DNA from: Desulfobotulus alkaliphilus
GTDB taxonomy: Bacteria > Desulfobacterota > Desulfobacteria > Desulfobacterales > ASO4-4
NCBI RefSeq assembly: GCF_007830435.1
Contig: NZ_VLLC01000027.1
Span: forward strand, 1 to 48,657
Direction of reading: 5' to 3'
DNA: 48,657 nucleotides
Each line of letters starts with the position of its first letter. The stretch's first letter is position 1. This document shows positions 9,845 through 18,721 of this stretch, in pieces. Below the pieces are notes generated by a model. The model searched no databases. It had not been told where the DNA came from and saw only the letters and a list, made by a program, of their open reading frames with translations. A program made the position numbers and the translations under genes.

Positions 9845-10246
9845 ATGAAGGAAATCAAAGATCTTGTTGTACCTGACAACTTAAGCTACACCGATGCCCA
9901 TGAGTGGATGGATAAAGAAGCCGTACCTTCCCGCATGGGCATTACGGATTATGCCCAGGATCAGCTTGGGGATGTGGTCTTTGTGGAGCTGCCCGAGCCG
10001 GGAACCCGCCTTGAAAAGGGAGAGGTCTGCGCAACCGTTGAGTCCGTCAAGGCGGTCAGTGAAATTTACATGCCCGTTTCCGGTACGGTTAGCGCTGTGA
10101 ATACAGAGCTTGAAGACCGTCCTGAGCTTGTCAATTCTTCGCCCTATGGCGATGGATGGATTCTTGAAATCACCGCAGATGACCCCGCAGCTCTTTTATC
10201 TCTGATGGATCACGGAGCCTACCTTGATATGCTGAAGGGACTTTAA
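9845..10246 (+). CDS. gcvH: Glycine cleavage H-protein (lipoyl carrier)
   Basis: The 133-aa H-protein carries the aminomethyl intermediate on a lipoyl arm between the P, T and L proteins. The lipoylation motif ESVKAVSE is intact, with Lys at about residue 69. The flanking beta-hairpin glycines (GDVVFVELPEPG and SPYGDGW) match the family. It has a strong ribosome site, AAAGAGGTGG, 5 bp before the ATG, and is followed after 1 bp by gcvPA. A 78-bp gap separates it from gcvT; an additional promoter there is possible but not evident. Its lipoate is presumably built by the octanoyltransferase encoded at the end of the same cluster. Confidence 0.95.
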   Translation: MKEIKDLVVPDNLSYTDAHEWMDKEAVPSRMGITDYAQDQLGDVVFVELPEPGTRLEKGEVCATVESVKAVSEIYMPVSGTVSAVNTELEDRPELVNSSPYGDGWILEITADDPAALLSLMDHGAYLDMLKGL

Positions 10247-10247
10247 T

Positions 10248-11591
10248 ATGCGCTATCTCCCCCATACCGAGGAAGATGTGGCGGCCATGCTGGAAAGGAT
10301 CGGGGTTTCTTCCCTGGAAGATCTTTTTGCAGGGATTCCTGAATCCTGCCGCTCCCTCCGGCCCATGGATCTGCCCCGGCCCCTTTCGGAATGGGATCTG
10401 ACTGCCCGCATGGAAAGCATGGCTGCAACCATGTCCGGCGGCGCTTCCCATTCTGTTTTTCTGGGGGCAGGAAGTTATTCCCATTACATTCCCGCTCTGA
10501 TTCCCCAGCTGCTGGGCCGTTCGGAATTTACCACGGCCTACACGCCCTACCAGCCGGAGGTCAGTCAGGGTACCCTGCAGGCCATCTTTGAGTATCAGAC
10601 CCTTACGGCAAGGCTGTTGGGCATGGATGTGGCCAACGCTTCCATGTACGACGGGGCTTCTGCTCTGGCGGAAGCCCTGCTCATGGCCATCCGCCTTGGA
10701 AAGGGAAGGAAGAAGGTGGCCTTGTCTTCGGCCATTCATCCCCATTACAGGCAGGTGGTTGCTACCTACTTTGCCCCTACGGAATTTGAAATCATAGAGC
10801 TGCCCTATGATCCTGAGACCGGAGTCACGGATTCAAATGCTTTGGCCGATATGGGGGATCTGGCTGCCATTGCCCTGCAGAGTCCCAATTTTTTCGGTTG
10901 CATAGAAGACCTTCAAAGGGCCGCAGACCTGGCCCACGGAGAAAAGGCTCTCCTTGTGGCCTGTTTCAGTGAGCCGCTGGCCTTTGGCCTGATAAAAAAC
11001 CCCGGAATTCAGGGGGCGGATATCGTCTGCGGGGAAGGTCAGAGCTTAGGTATTCCCCAGAGTTTCGGTGGACCGGGGCTGGGAATGTTTGCCTGTCGCA
11101 TGGCCCATGTTCGCAATCTGCCGGGCCGGGTGGTGGGTCAGACAAAGGATATCCATGGAAAAAGGGGTTTTGTGCTCACCCTTTCCACGCGGGAGCAGCA
11201 TATCCGAAGGGAAAAGGCCACATCCAATATCTGTTCCAATCAGGGTTTGTGTGCAACGGCATCGGCCATGTATATGGCCTGTCTGGGAGGCACGGGGTTG
11301 AGGAAACTGGCGGCCCTGAACAGGGACAAGGCGGCCTATCTGAAAACAGGGCTTGAGGCCGCAGGCTTTACTCCCCTTTTTAAAAGCCCTGTTTTCAATG
11401 AATTCTGCCTGAAGGCACCGGAAGGTTTTTCAAAAATCCGGAAAAGGCTGATGGAAAAGGGCATGGTGGCTGGGCTGGGCCTTGGAGATTTTTATCCTGA
11501 ACTTGAAGGGGCCTTTCTTTTCTGCGCTACGGAAACCGCATCCGCAGCATCCATGGACAGACTGGCAGATGCTATTCGGGAGGCAATATAA
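10248..11591 (+). CDS. gcvPA: Glycine dehydrogenase (decarboxylating) subunit 1
   Basis: N-terminal half of the split P-protein (447 aa). With GcvPB it forms the pyridoxal-phosphate enzyme that decarboxylates glycine and loads the remaining aminomethyl group onto H-protein. Family signatures include the N-terminal RYLPHTEEDVAAML, the FLGAGSYSHYIP segment and the glycine-rich QSFGGPGLGMFA region. The length is typical for the split form found in many anaerobes and Gram-positives. It begins 1 bp after gcvH and its stop overlaps the gcvPB ATG (TAATG), so the subunits are translationally coupled. Confidence 0.95.
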   Translation: MRYLPHTEEDVAAMLERIGVSSLEDLFAGIPESCRSLRPMDLPRPLSEWDLTARMESMAATMSGGASHSVFLGAGSYSHYIPALIPQLLGRSEFTTAYTPYQPEVSQGTLQAIFEYQTLTARLLGMDVANASMYDGASALAEALLMAIRLGKGRKKVALSSAIHPHYRQVVATYFAPTEFEIIELPYDPETGVTDSNALADMGDLAAIALQSPNFFGCIEDLQRAADLAHGEKALLVACFSEPLAFGLIKNPGIQGADIVCGEGQSLGIPQSFGGPGLGMFACRMAHVRNLPGRVVGQTKDIHGKRGFVLTLSTREQHIRREKATSNICSNQGLCATASAMYMACLGGTGLRKLAALNRDKAAYLKTGLEAAGFTPLFKSPVFNEFCLKAPEGFSKIRKRLMEKGMVAGLGLGDFYPELEGAFLFCATETASAASMDRLADAIREAI

Positions 11592-13054
11592 TGACAGGGG
11601 ATTATGCATCAGGGGGGCTGGTTTTTAAGGAATCTCTGCTCTGGGAGAAGGGAAAAAAGGGACGCATGGCCTTTTCCATGCCCCTTTCCGATGTACCGGT
11701 GGCAGAAGCGCTGCCCCCGGCCATGGCAGGGGATGGGCCGGATTTTCCGGATCTCTCTGAACTTGAGGTGGTGCGCCATTACACCCGGCTTTCCCAGTGG
11801 AACTATGGGGTGGATTCTGGCATGTATCCTTTGGGTTCCTGCACCATGAAATACAACCCAAAGATCCATGAAAAACTGGCTGCCCTGCCGGGTTTTGCCA
11901 CAGCCCATCCCCTTTTGCCGGAAAGCTTAAGTCAGGGAGCCCTTGGTCTGATGTTTGAACTTCAGGAAATGCTGAAGGCCATCACAGGCCTTGATGCAGC
12001 AAGTCTTCAGCCCGCAGCGGGTGCCCATGGGGAACTCTGCGGCATGATGCTCTTTGATGCCTGTTTCAAAGCCAGAGGAGAAAAAAGAACGAAAATCATT
12101 ATTCCGGATACGGCCCATGGGACCAACCCGGCCTCCGCCGCCCTCTGCGGTATGAAGCCTCTGTCCTTGCGATCTGGCCCGGACGGTATTTTGCACGCAG
12201 AAGATGTGGCTGCCCTGATGGATGAAAACACCGCAGGTATCATGATTACCAATCCCAATACCTTAGGGCTTTTTGAAACCAACTTTGCAGCCATTGCGGC
12301 CATTGTCCATGAAAAGGGCGGGCTGGTTTACTGTGACGGAGCCAACATGAATGCCGTCATGGGCTATGTGGACATGAAGCGCATGGGTGTGGATGTGGTG
12401 CATTTCAATCTGCATAAAACCTTTTCCACTCCCCATGGCGGAGGCGGGCCCGGAGCCGGACCTGTCTGCGTTACCCGTGAGCTGGAGCCCTTTCTTCCCG
12501 TCCCCCGTGTTGTGAAAAAGGATGAGGAATTTGCGCTGGAAACGGATTTTCCCGGAAGTATCGGTCGTCTCCATGCCTTTTACGGAAATTTCGGGGTGCT
12601 CCTGAAGGCATGGGCCTATATCCGGACCCTGGGCGATGACCTGAAAAGGGTCAGTGAGCTGGCTGTTCTGAATGCCAATTATATCCGGGAAAGCCTTAAG
12701 GATGAGTATAATCTTGCCTATGAAGGCATCTGTATGCACGAGTGCGTGTTTTCCGACAAGGGCTTGAAAGCTCTGGGGGTTACGACCCTGGATGTGGCCA
12801 AGCGTCTCATTGATCTGGGTTTTCATCCGCCCACCGTATATTTTCCTCTGGTCGTTTCCGGATCCTTGATGGTGGAACCTACGGAAACCGAAAGTGTGGA
12901 AGAGCTGAATCGCTTCATTGAAGCCATGAAGCGTATCCGGAAAGAGGCGGAATCCGAGCCGGAGACCCTTCTTCAGTCTCCTTCCAGAACCGTTGTAGGG
13001 CGTCTTGATGAAACAGGTGCAGCAAGAAATCCCTGCCTCTGCGGAGGCATGTGA
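11591..13054 (+). CDS. gcvPB: Glycine dehydrogenase (decarboxylating) subunit 2
   Basis: C-terminal, PLP-binding half of the split P-protein (487 aa). The Schiff-base lysine lies in HFNLHKTFSTPHGGGGPG, at about residue 276. The QPAAGAHGE and DTAHGTNPASA motifs of the PLP site are also intact. It overlaps gcvPA at its start, and lipB begins inside its last 47 bases. The C-terminal tail ending in NPCLCGGM is Cys-containing; I cannot assign it a role. Confidence 0.95.
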   Translation: MTGDYASGGLVFKESLLWEKGKKGRMAFSMPLSDVPVAEALPPAMAGDGPDFPDLSELEVVRHYTRLSQWNYGVDSGMYPLGSCTMKYNPKIHEKLAALPGFATAHPLLPESLSQGALGLMFELQEMLKAITGLDAASLQPAAGAHGELCGMMLFDACFKARGEKRTKIIIPDTAHGTNPASAALCGMKPLSLRSGPDGILHAEDVAALMDENTAGIMITNPNTLGLFETNFAAIAAIVHEKGGLVYCDGANMNAVMGYVDMKRMGVDVVHFNLHKTFSTPHGGGGPGAGPVCVTRELEPFLPVPRVVKKDEEFALETDFPGSIGRLHAFYGNFGVLLKAWAYIRTLGDDLKRVSELAVLNANYIRESLKDEYNLAYEGICMHECVFSDKGLKALGVTTLDVAKRLIDLGFHPPTVYFPLVVSGSLMVEPTETESVEELNRFIEAMKRIRKEAESEPETLLQSPSRTVVGRLDETGAARNPCLCGGM

Positions 13055-13826
13055 ACAGCACTTTTCTGTTAAGGATCTGGGGCTGATTTCCTGGGAGTCC
13101 GCCTTCTGTATGCAGCAGAAAGTACTGGAGGAAAAAAGGGCATCGATTAAGGTTCGTTCCGAGATTAAATGCACCCGAAAATTGAACCCTCACTCCGCCC
13201 CTTGCTTCGAGAGCCTCAGCCAAGACCCAGAGGGGGACAAGAGGCATCTTCATTGCAGGAATTGGCCTAAACCTGAAGATGTCCTTTTTCTGCTGGAGCA
13301 TCCGCCGGTATTTACTCTGGGGAAAAGGGGAGGGGAAGGTTTTTTCAGGCTTTCTCCTGAAAAGATCCGGGCCAGAGGTGCTGCCATTGTACGCACGGAC
13401 AGGGGCGGGCTTGTGACCTATCACGGGCCAGGGCAGTTGGTGGTGTATCCTGTCTTTGATATTCAAAAGAATGGTTTTGGGGTAAGGGGCTGGGTGGATT
13501 TTCTGGAAAGGGTGATGGTTCGCTGTGCGTTCCGCATGGGAGTCATGGCCCATGGCAGGGAGGATGCCAGGGGACTGTGGGTGGAAAACCGTAAGCTCGG
13601 CAGTATCGGCGTTGCGGTAAAAGGGGGAGTGAGTCTTCATGGTCTTGCCATGAATGTTGCCATGGACCTTGAACCTTTTTCATGGATCACTCCCTGCGGC
13701 CTTGATGTCTCCATGGGCTCATTGCAGGAAGAGCTTGGAGTGCCCGTATCCATGGAAGAGGTTAAAAGGGAAATGGTGATGGCCTTTACCCGCGAGCTGA
13801 AACGTCACCGGATTAAAGCTTTGTGA
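13008..13826 (+). CDS. lipB: Octanoyl-[acyl-carrier-protein]:protein octanoyltransferase
   Basis: LipB transfers octanoyl groups from acyl carrier protein to lipoyl domains such as GcvH. Signatures are DRGGLVTYHGPGQ, the catalytic Lys in VAVKGGVSLHGLAMN and the catalytic Cys in WITPCGLDVSMGS. At 272 aa it is longer than the usual ~210-230 aa. Part of the excess is an in-frame insertion at about residues 47-88, between the N-terminal helix (QQKVLEEK) and the strand DVLFLLEHPPVFTLG, where relatives have a short loop (see findings). I chose ATG 13008; a TTG at 13005 is also in frame and the ribosome site is weak, consistent with coupling to gcvPB. No lipA is present in the window. Confidence 0.88.
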   Translation: MKQVQQEIPASAEACEQHFSVKDLGLISWESAFCMQQKVLEEKRASIKVRSEIKCTRKLNPHSAPCFESLSQDPEGDKRHLHCRNWPKPEDVLFLLEHPPVFTLGKRGGEGFFRLSPEKIRARGAAIVRTDRGGLVTYHGPGQLVVYPVFDIQKNGFGVRGWVDFLERVMVRCAFRMGVMAHGREDARGLWVENRKLGSIGVAVKGGVSLHGLAMNVAMDLEPFSWITPCGLDVSMGSLQEELGVPVSMEEVKREMVMAFTRELKRHRIKAL

Positions 13827-13866
13827 ATAAAATCAAAAATTGAATTTGTCCGAAAGTGGGGTGCTT

Positions 13867-14070
13867 ATGGAATGCAATCAGGAGGAAAATAAAAAGAGCT
13901 GTGCCTGTACCTATCCCGGATGTCCGAGGCAGGGTAACTGCTGCGCCTGCATTCGTTATCACAGGGGAAAGGGGCAGCTTCCCGCCTGTGTGTTCCCGGC
14001 GGATGCGGAAAAAACCTATGACCGTTCCTTTAAACATTTTGCAAGGCTTGTGGCAGAGGGCAGGGTGTAG
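13867..14070 (+). CDS. Small cysteine-rich protein (DUF6485-like)
   Basis: A 67-aa protein with seven cysteines in a compact pattern (CACTYPGCPRQGNCCACIRYH, then a later PACVFP). It resembles small cysteine-rich proteins of the DUF6485 type found in anaerobes; the function is unknown, and a metal site is only inferred from the cysteine spacing. The ATG at 13867 is preferred over an in-frame TTG at 13840 because GTGGGG lies just upstream. It follows lipB by 40 bp on the same strand and may be co-transcribed with the glycine cleavage cluster. Confidence 0.7.
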   Translation: MECNQEENKKSCACTYPGCPRQGNCCACIRYHRGKGQLPACVFPADAEKTYDRSFKHFARLVAEGRV

Positions 14071-14089
14071 GATGGACCGGCTGTGAGGA

Positions 14090-14141
14090 CTGTGCATCTG
14101 TCTTGCAGCTATGGTACTTGGAAAACTGTGCTGAACAGTTA
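14090..14141 (-). repeat. MITE-like element, copy D (terminal fragment)
   Basis: On the minus strand this 52-bp piece matches the left terminus of copies A and B, from the inverted repeat through the AGACAGATGCACAG segment, and then stops. It lies between the DUF6485-like gene and the end of the ABC operon. The ~35 bp beyond its outer end resembles the sequence just outside the right end of copy B (both run to CTGGCCTTTT or TTGGCCTTTT), so the fragment may derive from an element end plus flank. Confidence 0.7.
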
Positions 14142-14170
14142 CGTTCCTGCATGATTTGGGTCTGGCCTTT

Positions 14171-14782
14171 TCAGATATCAATGCTCAGGGGGGATGCAGC
14201 AAGTGGAACAATGCGGATTCCGGCATCCCTGAGCTGTTCCGTGGCATGGGAAACCATGAAAATGGCCGTTCCTTTTTTCTGGTTCATTGCAACAATTTCT
14301 TCCCATATCCTGGCCTGCCATAAGGCGTCAAGGAAGGCAAAGGGCTCATCCAGAAGCAGCAGGTCAGGTTCGCCTGCAAAACAGGCGGCCATGGCAAGCC
14401 GTCTTTGCATACCACCGCTCATCTCCATGGGTTTCTTATGGGCTGCTTCCTGAAGTCCCATTTTTTCCAGCCAGAAAAGACTGTTTTTATACCTTTTTTC
14501 CCCTGAAATCCGGGCAGAAAGGATAAAATCCATATTCTCCAGAGCCGTTTTCCATGGCAGAAGCGGCGCATCCTGCAGCAGGCAGGCCATGTGTGAAAAG
14601 CGAATGATCCTGCTTCCCGCATCGGGCCGGACAATACCTGCGGCAATCTCCAGCAGGGTGGTTTTACCAATTCCCGAAGGACCTGTCATGCAGAGCAGAT
14701 CGCCTTTTGCAAGGGTAAGGCTGACATCCCCAAGGATACAGCGGCTCTGAAATTGTTTGGATATATGTTCAAGCCTGAGCAT
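14171..14782 (-). CDS. ABC transporter ATP-binding protein (NitT/TauT type)
   Basis: ATPase subunit (203 aa) of an importer of the nitrate/sulfonate/thiamine-precursor class. Walker A GPSGIGKTT is at residues 34-42, the Q-loop Gln at 70, the signature MSGGMQRR at 121-128, Walker B LLLLDEP at about 141-147 and the switch His at 179. It is shorter than the usual ~250 aa because it lacks the C-terminal extension, but every catalytic motif is present. Its start overlaps the permease gene by 14 bp. It is the last gene of the TonB receptor-ABC operon. Confidence 0.9.
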   Translation of the reverse strand: MLRLEHISKQFQSRCILGDVSLTLAKGDLLCMTGPSGIGKTTLLEIAAGIVRPDAGSRIIRFSHMACLLQDAPLLPWKTALENMDFILSARISGEKRYKNSLFWLEKMGLQEAAHKKPMEMSGGMQRRLAMAACFAGEPDLLLLDEPFAFLDALWQARIWEEIVAMNQKKGTAIFMVSHATEQLRDAGIRIVPLAASPLSIDI

Positions 14783-15524
14783 CTATGCCCCTTTGTGCCA
14801 GCGCCCTTCGGCGTAAGGGCCGTATCAGCCCGAATTCTATCCCCATGCCCATACCCACAAGGATGATGGCCCAGGAGAAAAGCTGGGGCATGTCCAGCAT
14901 CCTGTATGACCAGTAGACTCCGGCGCCAATCCCTCTGCTGCTTCCAAAAAATTCCGCCACAGCCGTTACCTTCCAGCAGCTCCCCAAAGCATAGGAGAGT
15001 CCGCCAAGGAGATAGGGATGGATGCCCGGCAGGATCAGGTCCTTCAAGAGTCTGTAGTTTTTTACGCCATAGATTTTTGCAAGGCTGAAGAGCCTTGGAT
15101 CAAGGCTTGCAACACTCTGGGCAACGGTAAAGAAAAGGGGCGGATAAAGTGATGCGATGACCACGGCAATGGGTACCGTGCTCCCTGTCCCTGCCCATAT
15201 CATGAGCAGGGTGATCCACAAAATTGGGGGGGTAGCCTGAAGGGCGACCACAAGGGGAGTAATGAGAGACATGGTTTTTCGGGAAAGGCCCGCCAGAATA
15301 CCTGTAATCAGGGCGAGAAACAGGGTGGTGGAAATGGCCAGAAGGCCTCTGAAGACAGAAATGGCCACGTTTTCCCAGAGGCTGGCTCCCAGAAGCATTT
15401 TTGCAAGACAGGAAAATGTTTCCACCGGGGAGGGCACAAGGCCTGTACCCATAAAAAAAGTGAGAAATCCCCAGAAAGTGAGCATGAGACCCATGGAAAA
15501 AATAAAAGGGATGCAGCCTTGCAC
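14769..15524 (-). CDS. ABC transporter permease (SsuC/TauC-like)
   Basis: Inner-membrane permease (251 aa) of the BPD_transp_1 family with about six membrane segments. The cytoplasmic coupling (EAA) loop runs through the segment KIYGVKNYRLLKDLILPGIHP. The start is GTG at 15524, supported by AAGGAGAC six bases upstream. It lies between the substrate-binding and ATPase genes and should form the transmembrane pore of the importer. The substrate cannot be told from the sequence. Confidence 0.9.
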   Translation of the reverse strand: MQGCIPFIFSMGLMLTFWGFLTFFMGTGLVPSPVETFSCLAKMLLGASLWENVAISVFRGLLAISTTLFLALITGILAGLSRKTMSLITPLVVALQATPPILWITLLMIWAGTGSTVPIAVVIASLYPPLFFTVAQSVASLDPRLFSLAKIYGVKNYRLLKDLILPGIHPYLLGGLSYALGSCWKVTAVAEFFGSSRGIGAGVYWSYRMLDMPQLFSWAIILVGMGMGIEFGLIRPLRRRALAQRGIDAQA

Positions 15525-15552
15525 CTTGTCTCCTTAAAAGCCGCTGGCCGGG

Positions 15553-16554
15553 TTAAGGGGTCTGCCAGAAAAAATCAGACCGGTCTCCGTTAAAAAAAGC
15601 AGGCATGAGAATATGCAGGTAGCTGCGTATTTCCTGCTCTGCTTCAAGGGCACTTTTCACCATCACCCGGTCCCTTTCCAGGGACGCTGTAACCATTTCC
15701 TGTGGAATGAAAGCGGAAAAAGCCTCAGGCAGGGCATGGACGGCATCCCTTGCATCTTCTTCCAGTTTTTTTCCTTCATATAGAAGGATATCCAGCAGGG
15801 ATGCAATGAGTTCCGGGTATTTTTCAGCCGTTTTTGCATGGACGGCCATCCCTGCAATGGGCATGCGTGGCAGCCCACCTGTACGGCGTCCATAGTAATC
15901 TTCTATGTTTTCAATGATTTTAAGATTTGTGTCCCGCAGAAGAAGGCTTGTGAGCAGGGGTTCCGGTACAATGGCTGTATCCATTCTGCCATCCATCAGC
16001 ATCAGAGCCAGCTGCCTTGGTTCCATTTCTGAAAAACGGATCTTTTTTCCATGCTCTTCTTTTAAGGATCTGAGAAGGGATACCGCAGGCCCTCCGGGCG
16101 GAGCCGCTGCCAGTTCTCTGCCGTGGAGGTCGCTTATGGAGGTAATATCCGGATTCCTGGATACAAGATAAAATTTCCGCCAGCCGCTGATCATGAGAAT
16201 GCGCACGGGGGCTCCTGCACCATGGGCCCTTGCAAAACCTTCCGTATCCCCCAGCCAGAGATCTCCTTTTCCAGCCAGCATGATTCCCCGCAGGTCATCC
16301 AGATTTTTCCACAGCACAACCCGGAAGTTGCATTTTTCAAGGATGCTTCCCTTTCGGATGGCACTCCAGAAGGGAAGCTGCGGCGTCGTTGCCATGGCTG
16401 AGGTATAGAAGGTGAGGGTGGGGAGATCCGGATTGTTTCCGAAGACAAGGGTCTGGTCCGGAGCATCCCTGAACAGGATAACAGCCCCTGCAATTCCCAT
16501 AACTCCTGCAAGGATGAGACTTACTGATATTTTGATGGATCTGATTTTTTTCAT
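15553..16554 (-). CDS. ABC transporter substrate-binding protein (NMT1/THI5-like)
   Basis: A 333-aa periplasmic binding protein of the SsuA/THI5 class. An N-terminal hydrophobic segment (residues 10-28) acts as signal or anchor; there is no clear lipobox. Two-lobed features include LTFYTSAMATTPQLPFW, the SDLHGRELAAAPPGGPAVSL segment and DTAIVPEPL. The start ATG overlaps the stop of the TonB receptor by one base (TAATG). The class includes binders of sulfonates, nitrate, pyrimidine thiamine precursors and aromatic acids, so I leave the ligand open. Confidence 0.85.
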   Translation of the reverse strand: MKKIRSIKISVSLILAGVMGIAGAVILFRDAPDQTLVFGNNPDLPTLTFYTSAMATTPQLPFWSAIRKGSILEKCNFRVVLWKNLDDLRGIMLAGKGDLWLGDTEGFARAHGAGAPVRILMISGWRKFYLVSRNPDITSISDLHGRELAAAPPGGPAVSLLRSLKEEHGKKIRFSEMEPRQLALMLMDGRMDTAIVPEPLLTSLLLRDTNLKIIENIEDYYGRRTGGLPRMPIAGMAVHAKTAEKYPELIASLLDILLYEGKKLEEDARDAVHALPEAFSAFIPQEMVTASLERDRVMVKSALEAEQEIRSYLHILMPAFFNGDRSDFFWQTP

Positions 16555-18686
16555 TAAAATTCCAGCGTATAAGTGGCAGCAAGGCTTCTTCCGGGGGCAT
16601 TGAGTTCCGCGGGTTTTCTTCCTGTGGAAAGGTGCTCCCTGTATGTGGTATCCATCAGGTTATTTACTTTGAAGGCAATTTCATGGGTGGTTTTCGTCTG
16701 TCTTAATATGTATGGTCTGAATATGTATGAAATGCCCGCATTCAGGCTGGTCCATCCGGGCGTTGTTTTTTCTTCGGGAGCAACCCTTGTCTGCTTTGTT
16801 GCCCAGAGCAGTTCAAGATGACCGTTGAGCCCGGTGGATGGACTGTGGCGAATCCCCAGAAGACCGTTTAAGGGGGGGATTCCTGCCAGATCCTGTTTTT
16901 CTGTTCGGTTTTCCCCCCGTGTCCATGCAAGGCTGGCGGCGGTATGCCAGTGGCCTGAAAAGCGGTATTCCAGTTCAGCCTCTGCTCCGTAGATTCTGGC
17001 ACTTTCGATGTTTTTCATATCATGCCTGGAACTGTCTGTTCTTTTTTCCACAATCAGATCGTCCACATCATTGAGAAAGACACTGAGGCTGGCAGCAAGG
17101 TTCTGTTGCACATGGTGGATGCCGTATTCAAGGAATCTGGATCTTTCCGGATTCAGATCCGGAGTACCGTATACGGCATATTGGCCCAGATGGATATACT
17201 TGAATCGTTCCATCAGATCCGGAGACCGGTAGCTGGATGCGCCAAGGAAGGTCATAGACCACCGGGGGATGAAATTCCATGCAAGACCTGCGTGAAGGTC
17301 CCAGCTGATGTTTTCGTGATTATCCGCTTCTCGTGTCAGGGGGTTGGGGGTGTCCGGTGAGGGGGGCTGTATCCATGCATAGTGGTCTTTGCTTTCCGCA
17401 CGGATATAATCCACTCTGCCGCCCGTATTAAGGCTGAAGGAAGGGTGGATGCGCCAGTTGTTTTCGGCAAAAACACCTGCGGAAAGCTGCTTTGCATCGG
17501 CAAGGGGCGTGTCAATGCCCGTGGGCTGGTCTTTGAAGTGCCTTGTTCTGGAGGATGTCATTTCCCATTCCCATATATCCGCCCCCAGAGTAAAGGCATG
17601 CTTGCCTTTTTTCATGCTGTTAAGCCATTTCAGTCCCCATGTGTCATGGTCTGCCGAAGGATGCAGACTCAGTATGGGACTGGCAGGTGGCAGCTGGTCA
17701 ATGCGTACATTCCTTTCGATTCTCTGATGAAAGAGGTTTAGCTCCGACTGCTGTAACAGCCCCTGATCCGGGATGAAGGTGTGGGTGAGCTGTGTCAGTG
17801 TTCTCAGGGTTTCCGGGTAGGTGACATCGGCTGCCTGTGGCATGGAGGCTTCGCCCCTTCCGGGGATGCCGACATTTTTTCCTTCAAAGTGCTGGTGCTG
17901 AATGCGGGTAGTGTGGAGGCTGTTCCATCTGTATCCTCCCTTGACACTGCCCCCCTGGTCTTCAAACTGGGAGTTGTGTATTTCATTGCCCCTGCCGTCT
18001 TTGTAGCTTTGATGATCCCGCCTGTTTCCCGAGGCATAAAGCCAGTAATCCGGGGTATTGTACTGAATACGTCCATGGATGCCATAGCCTTCCGGGTTGT
18101 CTCTGAAGGTGCTGCTTAAGGCACCCTTGACTTCAGGGGCAGATGAAAACTTTCCCTTTTTTGTGATGATGTTGACGACACCGCCGATGGATCCTGAACC
18201 ATAAAGGGCGCTGACGGGGCCTTTGAGAATTTCAACCCTTTCAATATCTCTGGTATCCACAAGGCCGAAACGGGCATTGATGTCCGTTGAGGTATGTACC
18301 CTTGCACCATCAATGAGCAGAATGACCCGGTTTCTGCCAAGGCCGCGGATGTTGATTTCAGAACCCCATGGGGAATCCGGTGAGGCACTTAAACCCGGAA
18401 TGCGGGTAAGGGCATCCGTAAGTCCCACAGGGTTGCTGCGCAGAAGGGTTTCAGCATCCATCAGGGCGGTGCCGCCGGGGGTCTGGGAAATGGGGGCCTC
18501 ACTGCCCCTTGCGGAAACAATGACTCTGTCAAGGACAATGATGTCTTCCGTGTTTTCCGGTTGGGATGCAGGGGCTGGTGATGGAAAAATGGAAAAAAGA
18601 AATAAGATCCATGCTAAAATATATATTTTACAGCGTAGTTTTTTATGGATCTTGGTTAATTTTTGGCAAAGCGTAAAGCCGGGCAA
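16554..18686 (-). CDS. TonB-dependent outer-membrane receptor
   Basis: A 710-aa receptor with a signal peptide (hydrophobic core YILAWILFLFSIFPS, cleaved near PAPAS), a plug domain (about residues 50-165, with LIDGARVHTSTD and LYGSGSIGGVVNIITKKG) and a C-terminal 22-strand barrel ending in the expected Phe (TYTLEF). I prefer TTG at 18686 because AGGAGA lies 7 bases before it; an in-frame ATG at 18701 contains that ribosome site and is the alternative. It is the first gene of an operon with the substrate-binding protein, permease and ATPase, so it probably imports the same ligand across the outer membrane. The plug resembles those of CirA/BtuB-like receptors, but no cobalamin or TPP riboswitch is visible upstream. 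Confidence 0.9.
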   Translation of the reverse strand: MPGFTLCQKLTKIHKKLRCKIYILAWILFLFSIFPSPAPASQPENTEDIIVLDRVIVSARGSEAPISQTPGGTALMDAETLLRSNPVGLTDALTRIPGLSASPDSPWGSEINIRGLGRNRVILLIDGARVHTSTDINARFGLVDTRDIERVEILKGPVSALYGSGSIGGVVNIITKKGKFSSAPEVKGALSSTFRDNPEGYGIHGRIQYNTPDYWLYASGNRRDHQSYKDGRGNEIHNSQFEDQGGSVKGGYRWNSLHTTRIQHQHFEGKNVGIPGRGEASMPQAADVTYPETLRTLTQLTHTFIPDQGLLQQSELNLFHQRIERNVRIDQLPPASPILSLHPSADHDTWGLKWLNSMKKGKHAFTLGADIWEWEMTSSRTRHFKDQPTGIDTPLADAKQLSAGVFAENNWRIHPSFSLNTGGRVDYIRAESKDHYAWIQPPSPDTPNPLTREADNHENISWDLHAGLAWNFIPRWSMTFLGASSYRSPDLMERFKYIHLGQYAVYGTPDLNPERSRFLEYGIHHVQQNLAASLSVFLNDVDDLIVEKRTDSSRHDMKNIESARIYGAEAELEYRFSGHWHTAASLAWTRGENRTEKQDLAGIPPLNGLLGIRHSPSTGLNGHLELLWATKQTRVAPEEKTTPGWTSLNAGISYIFRPYILRQTKTTHEIAFKVNNLMDTTYREHLSTGRKPAELNAPGRSLAATYTLEF

Positions 18687-18721
18687 GTTGTATCTCCTCA
18701 TTTAAGGATTTCTTTGGGGCA

